A DNA stretch of 64,000 nucleotides from Streptomyces sp. NBC_00568 (GTDB lineage Bacteria > Actinomycetota > Actinomycetes > Streptomycetales > Streptomycetaceae), in NCBI RefSeq assembly GCF_026341855.1, contig NZ_JAPENW010000001.1:4827001-4891000 (forward strand). Direction: 5' to 3'. The translations under genes were made by a program, and so were the position numbers. Positions 50,066-59,701 of the stretch are shown here, one piece after another; within the stretch, counting starts at the first letter, position 1, and each line of letters begins with the position of its first letter. The notes beneath the pieces are model-generated. The model worked only from the letters and a program-made list of their open reading frames with translations. It was not told where the DNA came from and did not search any database.

Positions 50066-50678
50066 GCCCGGCGGGGTCGCTGGCGCTGGCGTTCCGGGTG
50101 TGGGTCCGGTGTCCGGCCGGCCACCGGACAGCTGGGTCGGGTGCCGGTCAGCTGGGTCGGGTGCTGGTCCGGTGGGTGGGTCGGGGCCGTGCCGGTACAT
50201 CCCAGTCCGTCGCCGCTGGATCAGACGTGGGCTACCTGTGCGAACCGCTGCTCGATCCGAACGTAAGCGACGGACATAGGGATGTACCGGCACGGCCCCT
50301 CCCGTGCGCCGCCGACTGCGGGTGCTTCGTGGTGTGGGAGATGTCCCGCCCGCGATGTAAGGCCCCTGCTGTGTGTGGACGGGGGTGGGTGCTTCGTGGC
50401 TCGGGGGGCGTCTCGCTCGCGAGGTGTGGCGCCTGTCGTGCGCTGTGGTTGCGGGTGCTGCGTGGCTTGGAGGTTGTCGTCCCGCCCATGCGTTCATCTC
50501 GTCCGTTTCAAGCGTTTCGACCATTTCGTGTGCAGGGGGTGGTGGCGCTGGGGGAGGTAGTTTTGTATGTTGTAGGAACAAAGTGGCTCCCGCCCGCACA
50601 TCCCTGACCGGCGGGCGGGGCCGCCTTGTTTCCCGGGGGGCATGTTGGACCTCCCTATCTGCGCCTTGGAGCATGCCG
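50066..50678. other. 613-bp spacer with hairpin element and leader
   Basis: No gene. It contains the first candidate MITE (50183-50299) and, before the HAD gene, a hairpin region CCCGCC...GGCGGG near 50591-50618 followed by GGGGCC, perhaps the end of the upstream transcript. Confidence 0.6.
50183..50299. mobile_element. candidate MITE, copy 1 (117 bp)
   Basis: Terminal inverted repeats of at least 21 bp (GGGGCCGTGCCGGTACATCC... and its complement), plus inner arms GTCCGTCGC and GCGACGGAC, so the whole element can form a hairpin. No coding capacity. A near-identical copy lies at 51532-51649 in opposite orientation. Confidence 0.75.
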
Positions 50679-51341
50679 ATGACGACGGCCATCACCGTTC
50701 TGACCGCCCGCGCCTTCCTGCTCGACATGGACGGCACCCTCGTCAACTCGGACGTCGTCGTCGAGCGCTGCTGGCGCGGCTGGGCCGACCGGCACGGGCT
50801 GGACGGGGACGAGGTCATGAAGGTCGTCCACGGCAGGCAGGGGTACGCGTCGATGGCGGTCCTGCTGCCGGACCGGCCCATGGAGCAGAACTACGCGGAC
50901 AACGCGCGGATGCTGGCCGAGGAGACCGCCGACATGGACGGCGTCGTCGCGATTCCGGGAGCGCCGGAGTTCCTCGCCTCCCTCGCCGGAGTGCCGCACG
51001 CGCTCGTCACCTCCGCGGACGTGGCGCTGTCGACCGGGCGGATGGCCGCGGCCGGGCTCGGACTTCCCGACGTGCGTGTCACCGCCGAGTCGGTCGGTGC
51101 CAGCAAGCCCGACCCCGCGGGCTTCCTGAAGGGCGCGGCCGAGCTGGGCGTCGCGCCCGAGGACTGTGTCGTGTTCGAGGACTCCGGGGCGGGGATCGCG
51201 GCGGGGCGGGCCGCCGGTATGAGGGTCGTCGGGGTCGGTCCTCGGGCGGGATTCCACGGGCCGGATGTCCTTGTACGGGACCTGACCGAGGTACGGGTCG
51301 AGGCCCTCGCGGACGGGACAGTTCGCCTTCACATCGGCTGA
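50679..51341 (+). CDS. HAD-superfamily phosphatase (GPP/phosphoglycolate-type)
   Basis: A 220-residue HAD subfamily IA hydrolase. Motif I FLLDMDGTLVNSD (residues 13-25), motif II PHALVTSADVAL, Lys in GASKPDPAGFLKGA and motif IV VVFEDSGAGIAAGRAAGM. Helical cap after motif I (subfamily IA). Probably dephosphorylates a sugar or glycerol phosphate. ATG 50679 follows GGAG; ATG 50673 two codons earlier is possible. Flanked on both sides by the hairpin repeats. Confidence 0.9.
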   Translation: MTTAITVLTARAFLLDMDGTLVNSDVVVERCWRGWADRHGLDGDEVMKVVHGRQGYASMAVLLPDRPMEQNYADNARMLAEETADMDGVVAIPGAPEFLASLAGVPHALVTSADVALSTGRMAAAGLGLPDVRVTAESVGASKPDPAGFLKGAAELGVAPEDCVVFEDSGAGIAAGRAAGMRVVGVGPRAGFHGPDVLVRDLTEVRVEALADGTVRLHIG

Positions 51342-51531
51342 GGGCTGACCTTCGCATCGACTGAGTCGCCGGGCGGGGAGGGGGCTGGGGCGGGGATTCT
51401 CGCCCCCTCCGCCCCTACCCGACCCGTACCCGGGGCTCCGCCCCGGACCCCGCTCCTCAAACGCCGGAGGGGCTGAAACCGGAGGGGCTGGATCTTCGCC
51501 ACGTGCGACCCGCAGCCGGGATGCGGCGGGA
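51342..51531. other. spacer with Streptomyces-type hairpin
   Basis: Contains CCGGGGCTCCGCCCCGG near 51432-51448 and CTCAAACGCCGGAGGGGCTG near 51456, a motif that recurs between genes in Streptomyces, probably a terminator. Confidence 0.5.
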
Positions 51532-51649
51532 GGGGCCGTGCCGGTACATCCCGAATGTCCGTCGCTTACGTTCGGATCGAGCAGCAGTTCGCACAGATAG
51601 CCCACGTCTGATCCAGCGGCGACGGACTGGGATGTACCGGCACGGCCCC
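51532..51649. mobile_element. candidate MITE, copy 2 (118 bp, inverted)
   Basis: Reverse-complement copy of 50183-50299 with only about four differences. Flanking bases outside the terminal repeats are also alike, so similarity extends about 15 bp further on each side. Confidence 0.75.
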
Positions 51650-51681
51650 GACCCACCCACCGGACCCAGGCCCGACGCCGG

Positions 51682-52953
51682 TCACGGCTCGGTCGTCTCC
51701 GCCTCCAGGCTTGCCCGGGTGGCGGTGCCGTAGACCCCCGGCTCGTCACCCGAGATGCCCCGCGCCCACTGGTACCAGCGCACCGCGTCCTCGAGGCGGC
51801 GGTCGAACCGGCCGTCGGCGTTGCGCATGTACATCCTCAGCTGGGTCATCCGCAGCTGGAGTTCGGTCACCTCGGGGCCGCTGTCGCCGCGTCGCAGGGT
51901 CTGCGCTGACACGCCGTTCGAACCGCTGCCCGTGGACGCCACCGATCCCGTCGGGGTCGCCTTCGCGCTCGGGGACGTGGACGCGGGTGCCGACGTGGCC
52001 GACCGGGACGGTGATGCCGAGGTGTCGGACTCGGACGCCGACGGCGACGGGCTCGCGCTCAGGGAGGAGGCCGGAGCCGACGGCGCCGAGGACGTGGCGG
52101 ACGTGCTCGCGGACGGCGACCCCGAGGTCTTGTCGGACAGCACCTCCGGCGCGCTCGCGCGGACGTCCTTCGGCAGTGCGCCGTCCCGCGCGGGAGTGTC
52201 GTACGACAGCAGTCCGCTCGCGAACCCCGCCGCGGCCACCATCGTGACCACGACTCCGGCGACGGCGATGACCCCGGTTCGCCGGCCGCGCCCCGGCCGA
52301 TCGGAGGCAGGGGCCCCCGATCCGGGCTCGGGGGAGCGGTCCTGGAAGAGGCGGACGTCGGTGGCCCGCGCCTCCGACGGAAGTGCCTTCAGCCGCATGG
52401 TCGCGTCGGCGGGAACCGTGGCCGGTCCCCTGGTCGCGTCGGCCGGAACGGCGTTCAGCCGCATCGTCGCGTCGGCCGGAACGGCGTTCAGCCGCATGGT
52501 GGAAGAGGCGGCGTCCTCTCCGTTCGCCGGCGGCATCGGTATCCCGCCCGCCGGCGTGACCCCGTTCGGCCACGTGTCGTCGCCGTTCACCGGCGCCGTG
52601 CCGTGCGGAGGCGCTCCAGGGCCGTCCAGCGGCGTGGAGGCGCCCTCCGGGGCCCAGGAGCCCGCCTCTGCGGTCCAGGCGGCGGGGCCGGGGTCGCCCG
52701 GGGCCGCCTGGTCCGGATGCCCCGCGTTCGCACCGGGCAACTGGCCCCCTCCGGGATGCCCGGAACGCTCCGGGCCCAGCTCCACGTAGGGCCGGATGCG
52801 CAGCGGGTTGAAGTCCTCCGTCGCCGCGGCCTCCGCCGTGCGCGCGTCACGCAGGGCGTCGGACGCCCTGCTGGTGCAGGCGCAGGACGGGGTGCCGTCC
52901 TGCGCCCGGTGTGCGGCGCACTCGGGGCAGACATGCCCGGTCGGTTCAGTCAC
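51682..52953 (-). CDS. membrane-anchored peptidoglycan-binding protein
   Basis: A 423-residue protein. The N-terminus has a zinc-ribbon-like start ([25 protein letters not shown]). A Pro/Ala-rich part includes three [11 protein letters not shown]-type repeats, then a membrane helix near 228-250 ([22 protein letters not shown]), a Ser/Thr/Ala-rich linker and a C-terminal peptidoglycan-binding domain ([48 protein letters not shown]). It probably links the cytoplasmic zinc ribbon to the cell wall. GTG 52953 follows GAGGGA. Confidence 0.85.
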   Translation of the reverse strand: MTEPTGHVCPECAAHRAQDGTPSCACTSRASDALRDARTAEAAATEDFNPLRIRPYVELGPERSGHPGGGQLPGANAGHPDQAAPGDPGPAAWTAEAGSWAPEGASTPLDGPGAPPHGTAPVNGDDTWPNGVTPAGGIPMPPANGEDAASSTMRLNAVPADATMRLNAVPADATRGPATVPADATMRLKALPSEARATDVRLFQDRSPEPGSGAPASDRPGRGRRTGVIAVAGVVVTMVAAAGFASGLLSYDTPARDGALPKDVRASAPEVLSDKTSGSPSASTSATSSAPSAPASSLSASPSPSASESDTSASPSRSATSAPASTSPSAKATPTGSVASTGSGSNGVSAQTLRRGDSGPEVTELQLRMTQLRMYMRNADGRFDRRLEDAVRWYQWARGISGDEPGVYGTATRASLEAETTEP

Positions 52954-53119
52954 GAGTGGGTCCCTCCCCCTGAGATTTCCAGAGATTATCCGGACGACCT
53001 TCATACAACCTTCAAGCAGCCCCCCGGAATCCAGGATTCCGGTCGGTTCGACAGGCCATAACCGGACACACCGATCAGGATGGAGGGTGACCGGGACCCT
53101 CGGGGCTCAGGGAGGCCGC

Positions 53120-55294
53120 ATGACCGGGGACGCGCACGGTTCGGACACGCCCGCCGGCCGGGGGACGGAAGGCGCGGACGAGTCGACCGGCGTCGGCACG
53201 GGCGGTCCGACCGGCCTGCACGAGTCGATCGAGGTGAGCGAGTCCGCGGTGCGGCGCCGCACCGCGGCCGCCACCGACGCCCGGGACACGGTGCACGGCA
53301 GCGTCTTCGTGTCCATCGGCGCGCTGCTGCTCGGCATGCTGCTCGCCGCGCTGGACCAGACGATCGTCTCCACAGCCCTGCCGACCATCGTCAGCGATCT
53401 CGGAGGCCTGGAGCATCTGTCCTGGGTGGTCACGGCGTATCTGCTCGCGTCGACGGCGGCCACCCCGCTGTGGGGCAAACTCGGTGACCAGTACGGCCGC
53501 AAGAAGCTGTTCCAGACGGCGATCGTGATCTTCCTGATCGGATCGGCGCTGTGCGGCATGTCCCAGAACATGGGCGAGCTGATCGCCTTCCGGGCGTTGC
53601 AGGGACTCGGCGGCGGCGGGCTGATGGTGCTGTCGATGGCGATCGTCGGCGATCTCGTCCCGCCGCGTGAACGGGGCAAGTACCAGGGGCTGTTCGGCGC
53701 GGTGTTCGGTGCGACGAGTGTGCTGGGGCCGTTGCTCGGCGGACTGTTCACGGAACATCTCAGCTGGCGCTGGGTCTTCTACATCAACCTCCCCGTCGGC
53801 GTCGTCGCGCTCGCGGTGATCGCGGCGGTCCTGCACATCCCGAAGAAGTCGGCCCGGCACGTCATCGACTACTTCGGTACGTTCCTGATCGCCGCCGTCG
53901 CCACCTGCCTGGTCCTGGTGGCCTCGCTGGGCGGCACCACCTGGGACTGGGGCTCGCCGCAGATCATCGCTCTCGCCGTCCTCGGCGTGGGTCTCGCCGT
54001 CGCCTTCGTCGTGGTGGAGCGGCGCGCGGCCGAACCCGTGCTGCCGCTCAAGCTGTTCCGTGTCCACACGTTCACGCTCTCCGCGATCATCAGCTTCATC
54101 GTGGGCTTCGCGATGTTCGGCGCGATGACCTACCTGCCGACGTTCCTCCAGGTCGTGCAGGGCGTGTCGCCCACGATGTCCGGCGTGCACATGCTGCCGA
54201 TGGTGTTCGGGCTGCTGCTGTCGTCCACGGCCTCCGGCCAGATCGTCAGCCGTACCGGCCGCTGGAAGGTGTTCCCGATCACCGGCACCGGGGTCACCGC
54301 CCTCGGCCTGCTCCTGCTCCATCAGCTGGACGAGAACAGCAGCACGGGGGAGATGAGCGCGTACTTCTTCGTCTTCGGCCTGGGCCTCGGCCTGGTCATG
54401 CAGGTGCTGGTCCTGATCGTGCAGAACGCCGTGTCGTACGAGGATCTGGGCGTCGCCACCTCCGGCGCGACCTTCTTCCGGTCCATCGGCGCCTCGTTCG
54501 GCGTCGCGATCTTCGGCACGGTCTTCGCGAGCCGCCTCGGCGACAACCTGACGAAGACACTGGGCGGGCAGCAACTGCCCCCCGGCATCACCACGGACTC
54601 CCTGAAGGCCGACCCGAAGGGGATCGGCCAGCTGCCCGCCGATCTGCAGCAGCCCGTCCTGCACGCGTACGCGACGTCGATCACGGACGTCTTCCTGTAC
54701 GCCGCCCCGGTGGCCCTGCTCGGCTTCGTCCTGGCCTGGTTCCTCCGCGAGGACAAGCTGCGCGCCTCCGTTACGGCCCCCGATGTCACGGAGACGCTCG
54801 CCAGCAACCCGGTCGAGCGGTCGTCGTACGACGAGGTGTGCCGGGCGCTGTCCGTGCTCGGCACCCGGGAGGGGCGCCGGGAGATCTACGAGAGGATCAC
54901 CGCGCGCGCGGGCTACGACCTGCTGCCGGCGGCGAGCTGGCTGCTGCTGCGGATCAAGAAGTACGGGTGGGCGGAGCCCTCTGTCCTCGCCGAGCGCAGT
55001 GTCGTGCCCCTGGACGTCGTCCTGGCCGCCACGCGGCAGGTCGAGGAACGCCGGCTCGCCCGCCGCGAGGGCCTGGACCTGGTCCTGACCGACGCGGGCC
55101 ACGAGGCCGCCGGGAAGCTGTCCCGGGCCCGCGAGGAGTCCCTCGCCGAGCTCCTCGGCGACTGGTGGGGGCCGGACCGCCCGACCGACCTCACCCAGCT
55201 GGTGGCGGAGCTGAACGACGAGATGTGCGGCTCCGACGCGGAGCGGCCCCACGAGCGCACGCTGCTCGGCCGGCCCCAGGGAGAGATGGGCTGA
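53120..55294 (+). CDS. DHA2-family multidrug exporter fused to a winged-helix domain
   Basis: A 724-residue protein. Residues 60-560 are a 14-helix DHA2 (EmrB/QacA) transporter: [23 protein letters not shown] (motif D1-like), [14 protein letters not shown] (motif A) and [24 protein letters not shown] (motif C-like). Residues 568-724 form a MarR-like winged helix ([29 protein letters not shown]...[36 protein letters not shown]). A sensor-transporter fusion that may regulate its own gene is possible. ATG 53120 follows GGGAGG. Confidence 0.88.
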   Translation: MTGDAHGSDTPAGRGTEGADESTGVGTGGPTGLHESIEVSESAVRRRTAAATDARDTVHGSVFVSIGALLLGMLLAALDQTIVSTALPTIVSDLGGLEHLSWVVTAYLLASTAATPLWGKLGDQYGRKKLFQTAIVIFLIGSALCGMSQNMGELIAFRALQGLGGGGLMVLSMAIVGDLVPPRERGKYQGLFGAVFGATSVLGPLLGGLFTEHLSWRWVFYINLPVGVVALAVIAAVLHIPKKSARHVIDYFGTFLIAAVATCLVLVASLGGTTWDWGSPQIIALAVLGVGLAVAFVVVERRAAEPVLPLKLFRVHTFTLSAIISFIVGFAMFGAMTYLPTFLQVVQGVSPTMSGVHMLPMVFGLLLSSTASGQIVSRTGRWKVFPITGTGVTALGLLLLHQLDENSSTGEMSAYFFVFGLGLGLVMQVLVLIVQNAVSYEDLGVATSGATFFRSIGASFGVAIFGTVFASRLGDNLTKTLGGQQLPPGITTDSLKADPKGIGQLPADLQQPVLHAYATSITDVFLYAAPVALLGFVLAWFLREDKLRASVTAPDVTETLASNPVERSSYDEVCRALSVLGTREGRREIYERITARAGYDLLPAASWLLLRIKKYGWAEPSVLAERSVVPLDVVLAATRQVEERRLARREGLDLVLTDAGHEAAGKLSRAREESLAELLGDWWGPDRPTDLTQLVAELNDEMCGSDAERPHERTLLGRPQGEMG

Positions 55295-55297
55295 GCG

Positions 55298-55828
55298 TCA
55301 GCCGGTCAGGTCCTTGCGGAACCAGTGCTCGGCGTAGGCCTCGTCGTTGTGCGCCGCGGTCTCCTCGTAGCCGTGCCGGGCGTACAGCGTCCGCGCCTCG
55401 ACGAGGTCGCCGCGGGTGTCGAGGACCAGCCGCCGGGCGCCCAGGCCGCGAGCGGCCTCCTCGGCCGCCGCCAGCAGAAGGGGCGCGCCGCCCTTGCCGC
55501 GCAGGTCCTCCCGGACGAAGACGCGGCGCAGCTCGCCCGTGGTGGCGTCGACCATCCGCACCCCCGCCGTGCCGCCGGGCTCACCGTCGTACCGTGCGAC
55601 GAGCAGCACACCCGTCGGCGGCGCGAACTCGCCGCCGGTGTGCGCGGCGATCTCCCGCTCCAGCTCGCCGGGATCCGTCGTACGCCCTTCGTGCAGCAGG
55701 TACCACCGGTCGCTGACCTCCGTGTAGTACGCCCGCCAGAGCGCGGCGGCGACGGGGGAGTCGAAGGGTTCGGGGGCCACGCTCCAGGAAGCGGGCGTGC
55801 CGGAAGGCGATCGGGTCATGCGGGTCAT
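55298..55828 (-). CDS. GNAT-family N-acetyltransferase
   Basis: A 176-residue acetyltransferase. GNAT core: DATTGELRRVFVREDLRGKGGAPLLLAAAEEAARGLGARRLVLDTRGDLVEARTLYARHGYEET, with the acetyl-CoA pyrophosphate loop RGKGGAP. It probably acetylates a small amine. ATG 55828 or the internal ATG 55819. Confidence 0.88.
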   Translation of the reverse strand: MTRMTRSPSGTPASWSVAPEPFDSPVAAALWRAYYTEVSDRWYLLHEGRTTDPGELEREIAAHTGGEFAPPTGVLLVARYDGEPGGTAGVRMVDATTGELRRVFVREDLRGKGGAPLLLAAAEEAARGLGARRLVLDTRGDLVEARTLYARHGYEETAAHNDEAYAEHWFRKDLTG

Positions 55829-56057
55829 TGTCGTCAGGCGCCGCCCCCGGCCCGCAACCGGATTGCGGCGCGGTCCCGAACAGCCCCACGCGGGGCGGGC
55901 GTTGCCGGTGCTGTCGGGTGGGCGACGGACGGGTCGCCGGCGTGCGGCCGGTTCCGGGTCGCGGCGGTCGGGGCGTGCGCAGGCCGTTTGAGGAGCGCCT
56001 TCCGGGCAACCCGGTCCAGGAACCGGCCCGTTGGGTCGAGAACCCCGGAAGGCACCC

Positions 56058-56867
56058 ATGTCCACAGGCGTGATCATCGCTCTGATCGTGATTGTGGCGG
56101 CCGTTGCCGTTGTCGCGGCCGCCCTGCTGCTCCTCAACCGAAGGCCGCCCGGCGGGCGCACCCTGCGGCGGCGCTTCGGACCGGAGTACGACCGGACCGT
56201 CGCCCGGCACGACGGCGACACCAAGGCCGCCGAACGCGACCTCACCGAGCGGGTGAAGCTGCACGGTTCGCTGCGCGAGCGGCCGCTCGAACCCGCGGCC
56301 CGCGAACGGTACGCGGCCGGCTGGACGGCAGCCCAGGAACGCTTCGTCGACTCGCCGCAGGAAGCGGTCGCCGAGGCCGACCGGCTGCTCGGTGAGCTGG
56401 CCGGTGCGCGCGGGTTCCCCGACGAGGGCCGTTACGAGGAGCAGGTCTCCGCGCTCTCCGTGCACCACGGACACCATGTCCACGGCTACCGCCGCGTGCA
56501 CCGTGCCGCGCTGGCCCGTACCGGCGGAGGCCAGAACGGCGGCGCCGACACCGAGCAGATGCGCGAGGCGATGCTCGAGGCCCGCGCCCTCTTCGACGAC
56601 CTGCTGACCCCGACCCGTGAGGACACCTCCCCCGACCGTGCACGCGGCACGGACGACGTGAGCGAGCCCCGGCCCGCCCACCCGGAGCGCACCAGGCGGT
56701 TCGGCATGAGCAAGGACGCCCGGAGCCCCGAGCCCGCGGAGACGACGGAGAGCACCGCGCGCGCCCAGCGCACCGAGCGCACCGAGACCACGGAGAACTC
56801 CACCCCCGACACCCGCTCCCGCCACCTGCCCTGGTCTTTCACCAGGCGTCAGGCGAAGGGGAGTTGA
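56058..56867 (+). CDS. membrane protein with shared helical domain (unknown)
   Basis: A 269-residue protein with an N-terminal membrane helix (STGVIIALIVIVAAVAVVAAALLLL), a basic stretch, a helical domain at about 95-183 (ERFVDSPQEAVAEADRLLGELAG...DTEQMREAMLEARALFDDLL) and a disordered acidic C-terminus. The helical domain recurs in the next gene. No family recognised. ATG 56058 follows GGAAGG. Confidence 0.75.
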   Translation: MSTGVIIALIVIVAAVAVVAAALLLLNRRPPGGRTLRRRFGPEYDRTVARHDGDTKAAERDLTERVKLHGSLRERPLEPAARERYAAGWTAAQERFVDSPQEAVAEADRLLGELAGARGFPDEGRYEEQVSALSVHHGHHVHGYRRVHRAALARTGGGQNGGADTEQMREAMLEARALFDDLLTPTREDTSPDRARGTDDVSEPRPAHPERTRRFGMSKDARSPEPAETTESTARAQRTERTETTENSTPDTRSRHLPWSFTRRQAKGS

Positions 56868-56881
56868 GGAAGGTGAGCACC

Positions 56882-57691
56882 ATGAAGCCAGACCAGGATC
56901 CCGAGCGGACCCCCTCCCGCGAGCCGGGTGCGATGAAAGGCCGTGTGACCCCTGTACCCGCCGAGCGCTCCCGGGACGACCGGGCGATGGCCGGCGAGGG
57001 CACGGCGGACCGCGCGGACGAGAACCGCGGGGAGGCCGAGGAAGTGTCGCGCCGCGAGGCTCTGAAGGGCCATGTCGATCCCGCGTCCGCCGACTCCGCC
57101 CCGGGCGACCGGGCGGGGACCGGCGACGGCGTGGCGGCCCGGACGACCGGGACCGGTGTGCCGGACCGCGAGGCCGCGGGTGTCTCCTCCGACGAGCGCG
57201 CGAAGCCGCGTGCCGACCGGAGCCGTGCGGGTGCCGGCGGCACGTCGCGCGAGACCGGCAGCCCCGCAGTGCCTCCCATGCCCCGTGGCGCCGACGCGGT
57301 GCGCCGCGACGGTGAGCGGCGGGACGCCGGGGGAGCGCTCCCCAAGGGCGGCCCGGCGGACACCGAGGGCCGCGCGGACGCGCGGGCGGAAGGCGGCTCC
57401 GGGCACGGCGAGCGGCTGCTGCCGTTGGACGAGCACGACAAGTTCTCGCTGCGGATGCGGCACGCGGTCGGCGGGTTCGTCGACGGGCCGCAGGCATCCG
57501 TGGAGGAGGCCGACCATGTGCTGGAGGAGCTCGCGGGCCGGTTCACGGAGGCCGTGACCCGGCGGCGGCGCACCCTGCGTACGTCCTGGCAGTCCGGCGG
57601 CGAGGGCAAGGCGACGGACTCCGACACGGAGCAACTCCGGCTCGCCCTACGGGACTACCGCGAGATGACCGAGCGGCTCCTGAAGCTCTGA
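56882..57691 (+). CDS. soluble protein with the same C-terminal helical domain
   Basis: A 269-residue protein: a highly charged, probably disordered 1-190 and a C-terminal helical domain (199-269, FVDGPQASVEEADHVLEELAG...DTEQLRLALRDYREMTERLLKL) that parallels the domain of the preceding gene. ATG 56882; a GTG at 56873 is an alternative. Unknown function, probably a partner of the upstream membrane protein. Confidence 0.7.
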   Translation: MKPDQDPERTPSREPGAMKGRVTPVPAERSRDDRAMAGEGTADRADENRGEAEEVSRREALKGHVDPASADSAPGDRAGTGDGVAARTTGTGVPDREAAGVSSDERAKPRADRSRAGAGGTSRETGSPAVPPMPRGADAVRRDGERRDAGGALPKGGPADTEGRADARAEGGSGHGERLLPLDEHDKFSLRMRHAVGGFVDGPQASVEEADHVLEELAGRFTEAVTRRRRTLRTSWQSGGEGKATDSDTEQLRLALRDYREMTERLLKL

Positions 57692-57862
57692 GCGGGCTCG
57701 GACACCTCCGCGCTCGCCGGTGAGGCCGCGCCCCGGACCATGTTCCGGGGCGCGGCCTCACGGCGTTCGCGCGGACCGTCGTGTCCCTGGGTGCCGCGCG
57801 GCTCATCATGCAGCGGGACTCCGCCGGATTCCGTCCGGTGTTCCCGCGGTCCCTCCGCGGCC

Positions 57863-58318
57863 TCAGGCGGCTCCGCCGTCTCCCCGCTCCCCGGGGGGCC
57901 GGGCCTCGGGGGCCGGGTCCGCCCGCGCCGCGTGCCACTCCCGCACGATCTTCTCCACGTCGTAGGGCTTGAGCCCGAGGGGAGGTCCCGGCGGCGGCTT
58001 GAACATGACCTCGCGGATCTTGGCGTTGATGTCCTCGACGATCCGCCGTACGGCCCGCTCCGAGGGGGCCACCGACGCCGCGACGAGGGCGTCCTCCGCC
58101 TCCTTGCGCAGGGCCAGGGTGGGCGGCAGGACCGACAGCCCCTCACGGACCATCTTCCGCTTGATCCACCAGAGTTCGTCGTACGGCGTGTCGGTGATCT
58201 CCGGCAGCGGCTTGCCCGCGCCGGGGAGTTCCGCGAACTCGCCGCGGGCCTCCGCCTGTCGGATCTGCCGGTCGACCCAGGACTCGAAGCTGACGCCGGG
58301 TGGCTTGCGCTCGGTCAT
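57863..58318 (-). CDS. DUF1992 (DnaJ homologue subfamily C member 28-like) protein
   Basis: A 151-residue protein with the DUF1992 pattern: FESWVDRQIRQAEARGEFAELPGAGKPL near the N-terminus and WWIKRKMVREGLSVLPPTLALRKEAEDAL in the middle, as in DNAJC28-type proteins. Function not established. ATG 58318. Confidence 0.87.
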   Translation of the reverse strand: MTERKPPGVSFESWVDRQIRQAEARGEFAELPGAGKPLPEITDTPYDELWWIKRKMVREGLSVLPPTLALRKEAEDALVAASVAPSERAVRRIVEDINAKIREVMFKPPPGPPLGLKPYDVEKIVREWHAARADPAPEARPPGERGDGGAA

Positions 58319-58437
58319 GGGTCCATTGTGCCGGAGGTCGCACCACGAGGGGAAAGGTCGAATTATCATGCGGCGGCGGCGAAGCAACGACGTTTCGCGT
58401 CGGCACCATTGGACCAGCACCTCACGAAGGAGCGCGC

Positions 58438-58833
58438 GTGCTCGAACTCACCATGGCCTCGGTGTCCGGGGCGGACGCCGGCGCGACGGCCGGGATGCTG
58501 ATGGCCGACGCGCCGAGCGACCCCGGAGCCATGCTGCGGGTGGGCCGGGACCGGGCCGTGTGCCGTCTCGCGACCCCCGACGACTGGCTGTTCGTGTCCC
58601 GGGTCCACCTGGAGTTCCTCTGCGGCCCGGACGGCTCCTGGCAGGTGACCTGGCTCCGTGGCTCCCACACGGAGCCGTCCTCCGAGGTCCGGCTGATCCT
58701 GGCGGGGCTGGCGGCCCAGCCGCTTCCGTACGGCGGGACGGCCAAGTTGCCGACGGGCGGCTCCGGCGAACTCGTCATCCACGACCGCACCGGCCCCCGC
58801 ACCGTGAACGTGGGCTTCTACCACGAGGCCTAG
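58438..58833 (+). CDS. FHA-like domain protein
   Basis: A 131-residue protein that resembles an FHA phosphothreonine-binding beta-sandwich: MLRVGRDRAVCRLATPDDWLFVSRVHLEFLCGPDGSWQVTWLRGSHTEPSSEVRLILAG, with the Arg of GRD, the SRVH signature and a following strand pair. It could bind phosphorylated partners. GTG 58438 follows AAGGAG. Confidence 0.7.
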   Translation: MLELTMASVSGADAGATAGMLMADAPSDPGAMLRVGRDRAVCRLATPDDWLFVSRVHLEFLCGPDGSWQVTWLRGSHTEPSSEVRLILAGLAAQPLPYGGTAKLPTGGSGELVIHDRTGPRTVNVGFYHEA

Positions 58834-58920
58834 GACCGGCTCCGGCACGGAAACCGGTGCGAAGGCCCGGGCGAAGGGCCGAGGGCCGGTGCGGGTGGGC
58901 GGCCGGGCGGGACGAGGTGA

Positions 58921-59592
58921 TCAGGCGAGTACGCGTGCCAGCGCGAACCCGTCGTACCCCTTGCTGCCCACCGTCTGCACCGCCGTGCCGTTCAACTTCG
59001 GGTGGGAGGCGATCAGTTCGAGTGCGGCCCGGGTGCCCAGCACGCTCGGGTCGGTGCTCGTCCCGTCGGTGACCGCTCCGCCGCGGACGACGTTGTCGAG
59101 GACGATCACGCTGCCGGGCCGGGTGAGCCGGACCGCCCACTCGATGTAGTGGGCGTTGTTCACCTTGTCCGCGTCGACGAAGACGAAGTCGAACGGCTCC
59201 GGGTTCTCGTCCGCCAGCTTCGGCAGCGACTCCAGGGCGGGCCCCACCCGCACCTCGGTGATCTCGCCGAGCCCGGCCCGGGCGAGGTTGGCGCGCGCGA
59301 CCTCGGCGTGCCGGGGGTCGTACTCGAGGGTGATCAGCTGCCCGTCGGCGGGCAGGGCGCGGCCCAGCCAGATGGTGCTGTAGCCGCCGAGCGTGCCGAT
59401 CTCCAGGATGCGGCGGGCGCCCTGGATCTCGGCGAGCAGCTGGAGCAGCTTGCCCTGGTTCGGCGCGACGTTGATGGGGGGCAGTCCGGCCGCGTCGCTG
59501 TCGCGCAGCGCGGCGGCCAGGGTCTCGTCGGCGGGGGCCAGGAGGGTGGTGAAGTGGTCGTCGACGTCGTTCCAGACCTGCGACTCGCTCAT
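58921..59592 (-). CDS. O-methyltransferase, class I (CCoAOMT-like)
   Basis: A 223-residue SAM-dependent methyltransferase: RRILEIGTLGGYSTIWLGRALP (motif I), ITLEYDPRHAEVARANLARAGL (Glu at the ribose site), DFVFVDADKVNNAHYIEWAVRLTRPGSVIVLDNVVRGG (metal-binding DAD and DN of family 3). Mg2+-dependent catechol-type methyl transfer is likely; the substrate is unknown. Confidence 0.93.
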   Translation of the reverse strand: MSESQVWNDVDDHFTTLLAPADETLAAALRDSDAAGLPPINVAPNQGKLLQLLAEIQGARRILEIGTLGGYSTIWLGRALPADGQLITLEYDPRHAEVARANLARAGLGEITEVRVGPALESLPKLADENPEPFDFVFVDADKVNNAHYIEWAVRLTRPGSVIVLDNVVRGGAVTDGTSTDPSVLGTRAALELIASHPKLNGTAVQTVGSKGYDGFALARVLA

Positions 59593-59701
59593 GCACCGGG
59601 CCTTTCGTATGCCTAGTTAGATGCGCTAAGGACTTCCGGGGACGAACTTAGTCCTCGACGCCGGTGCCTGCCAGCTCGATTCGGGCGCCCGGGGCCCGGT
59701 C

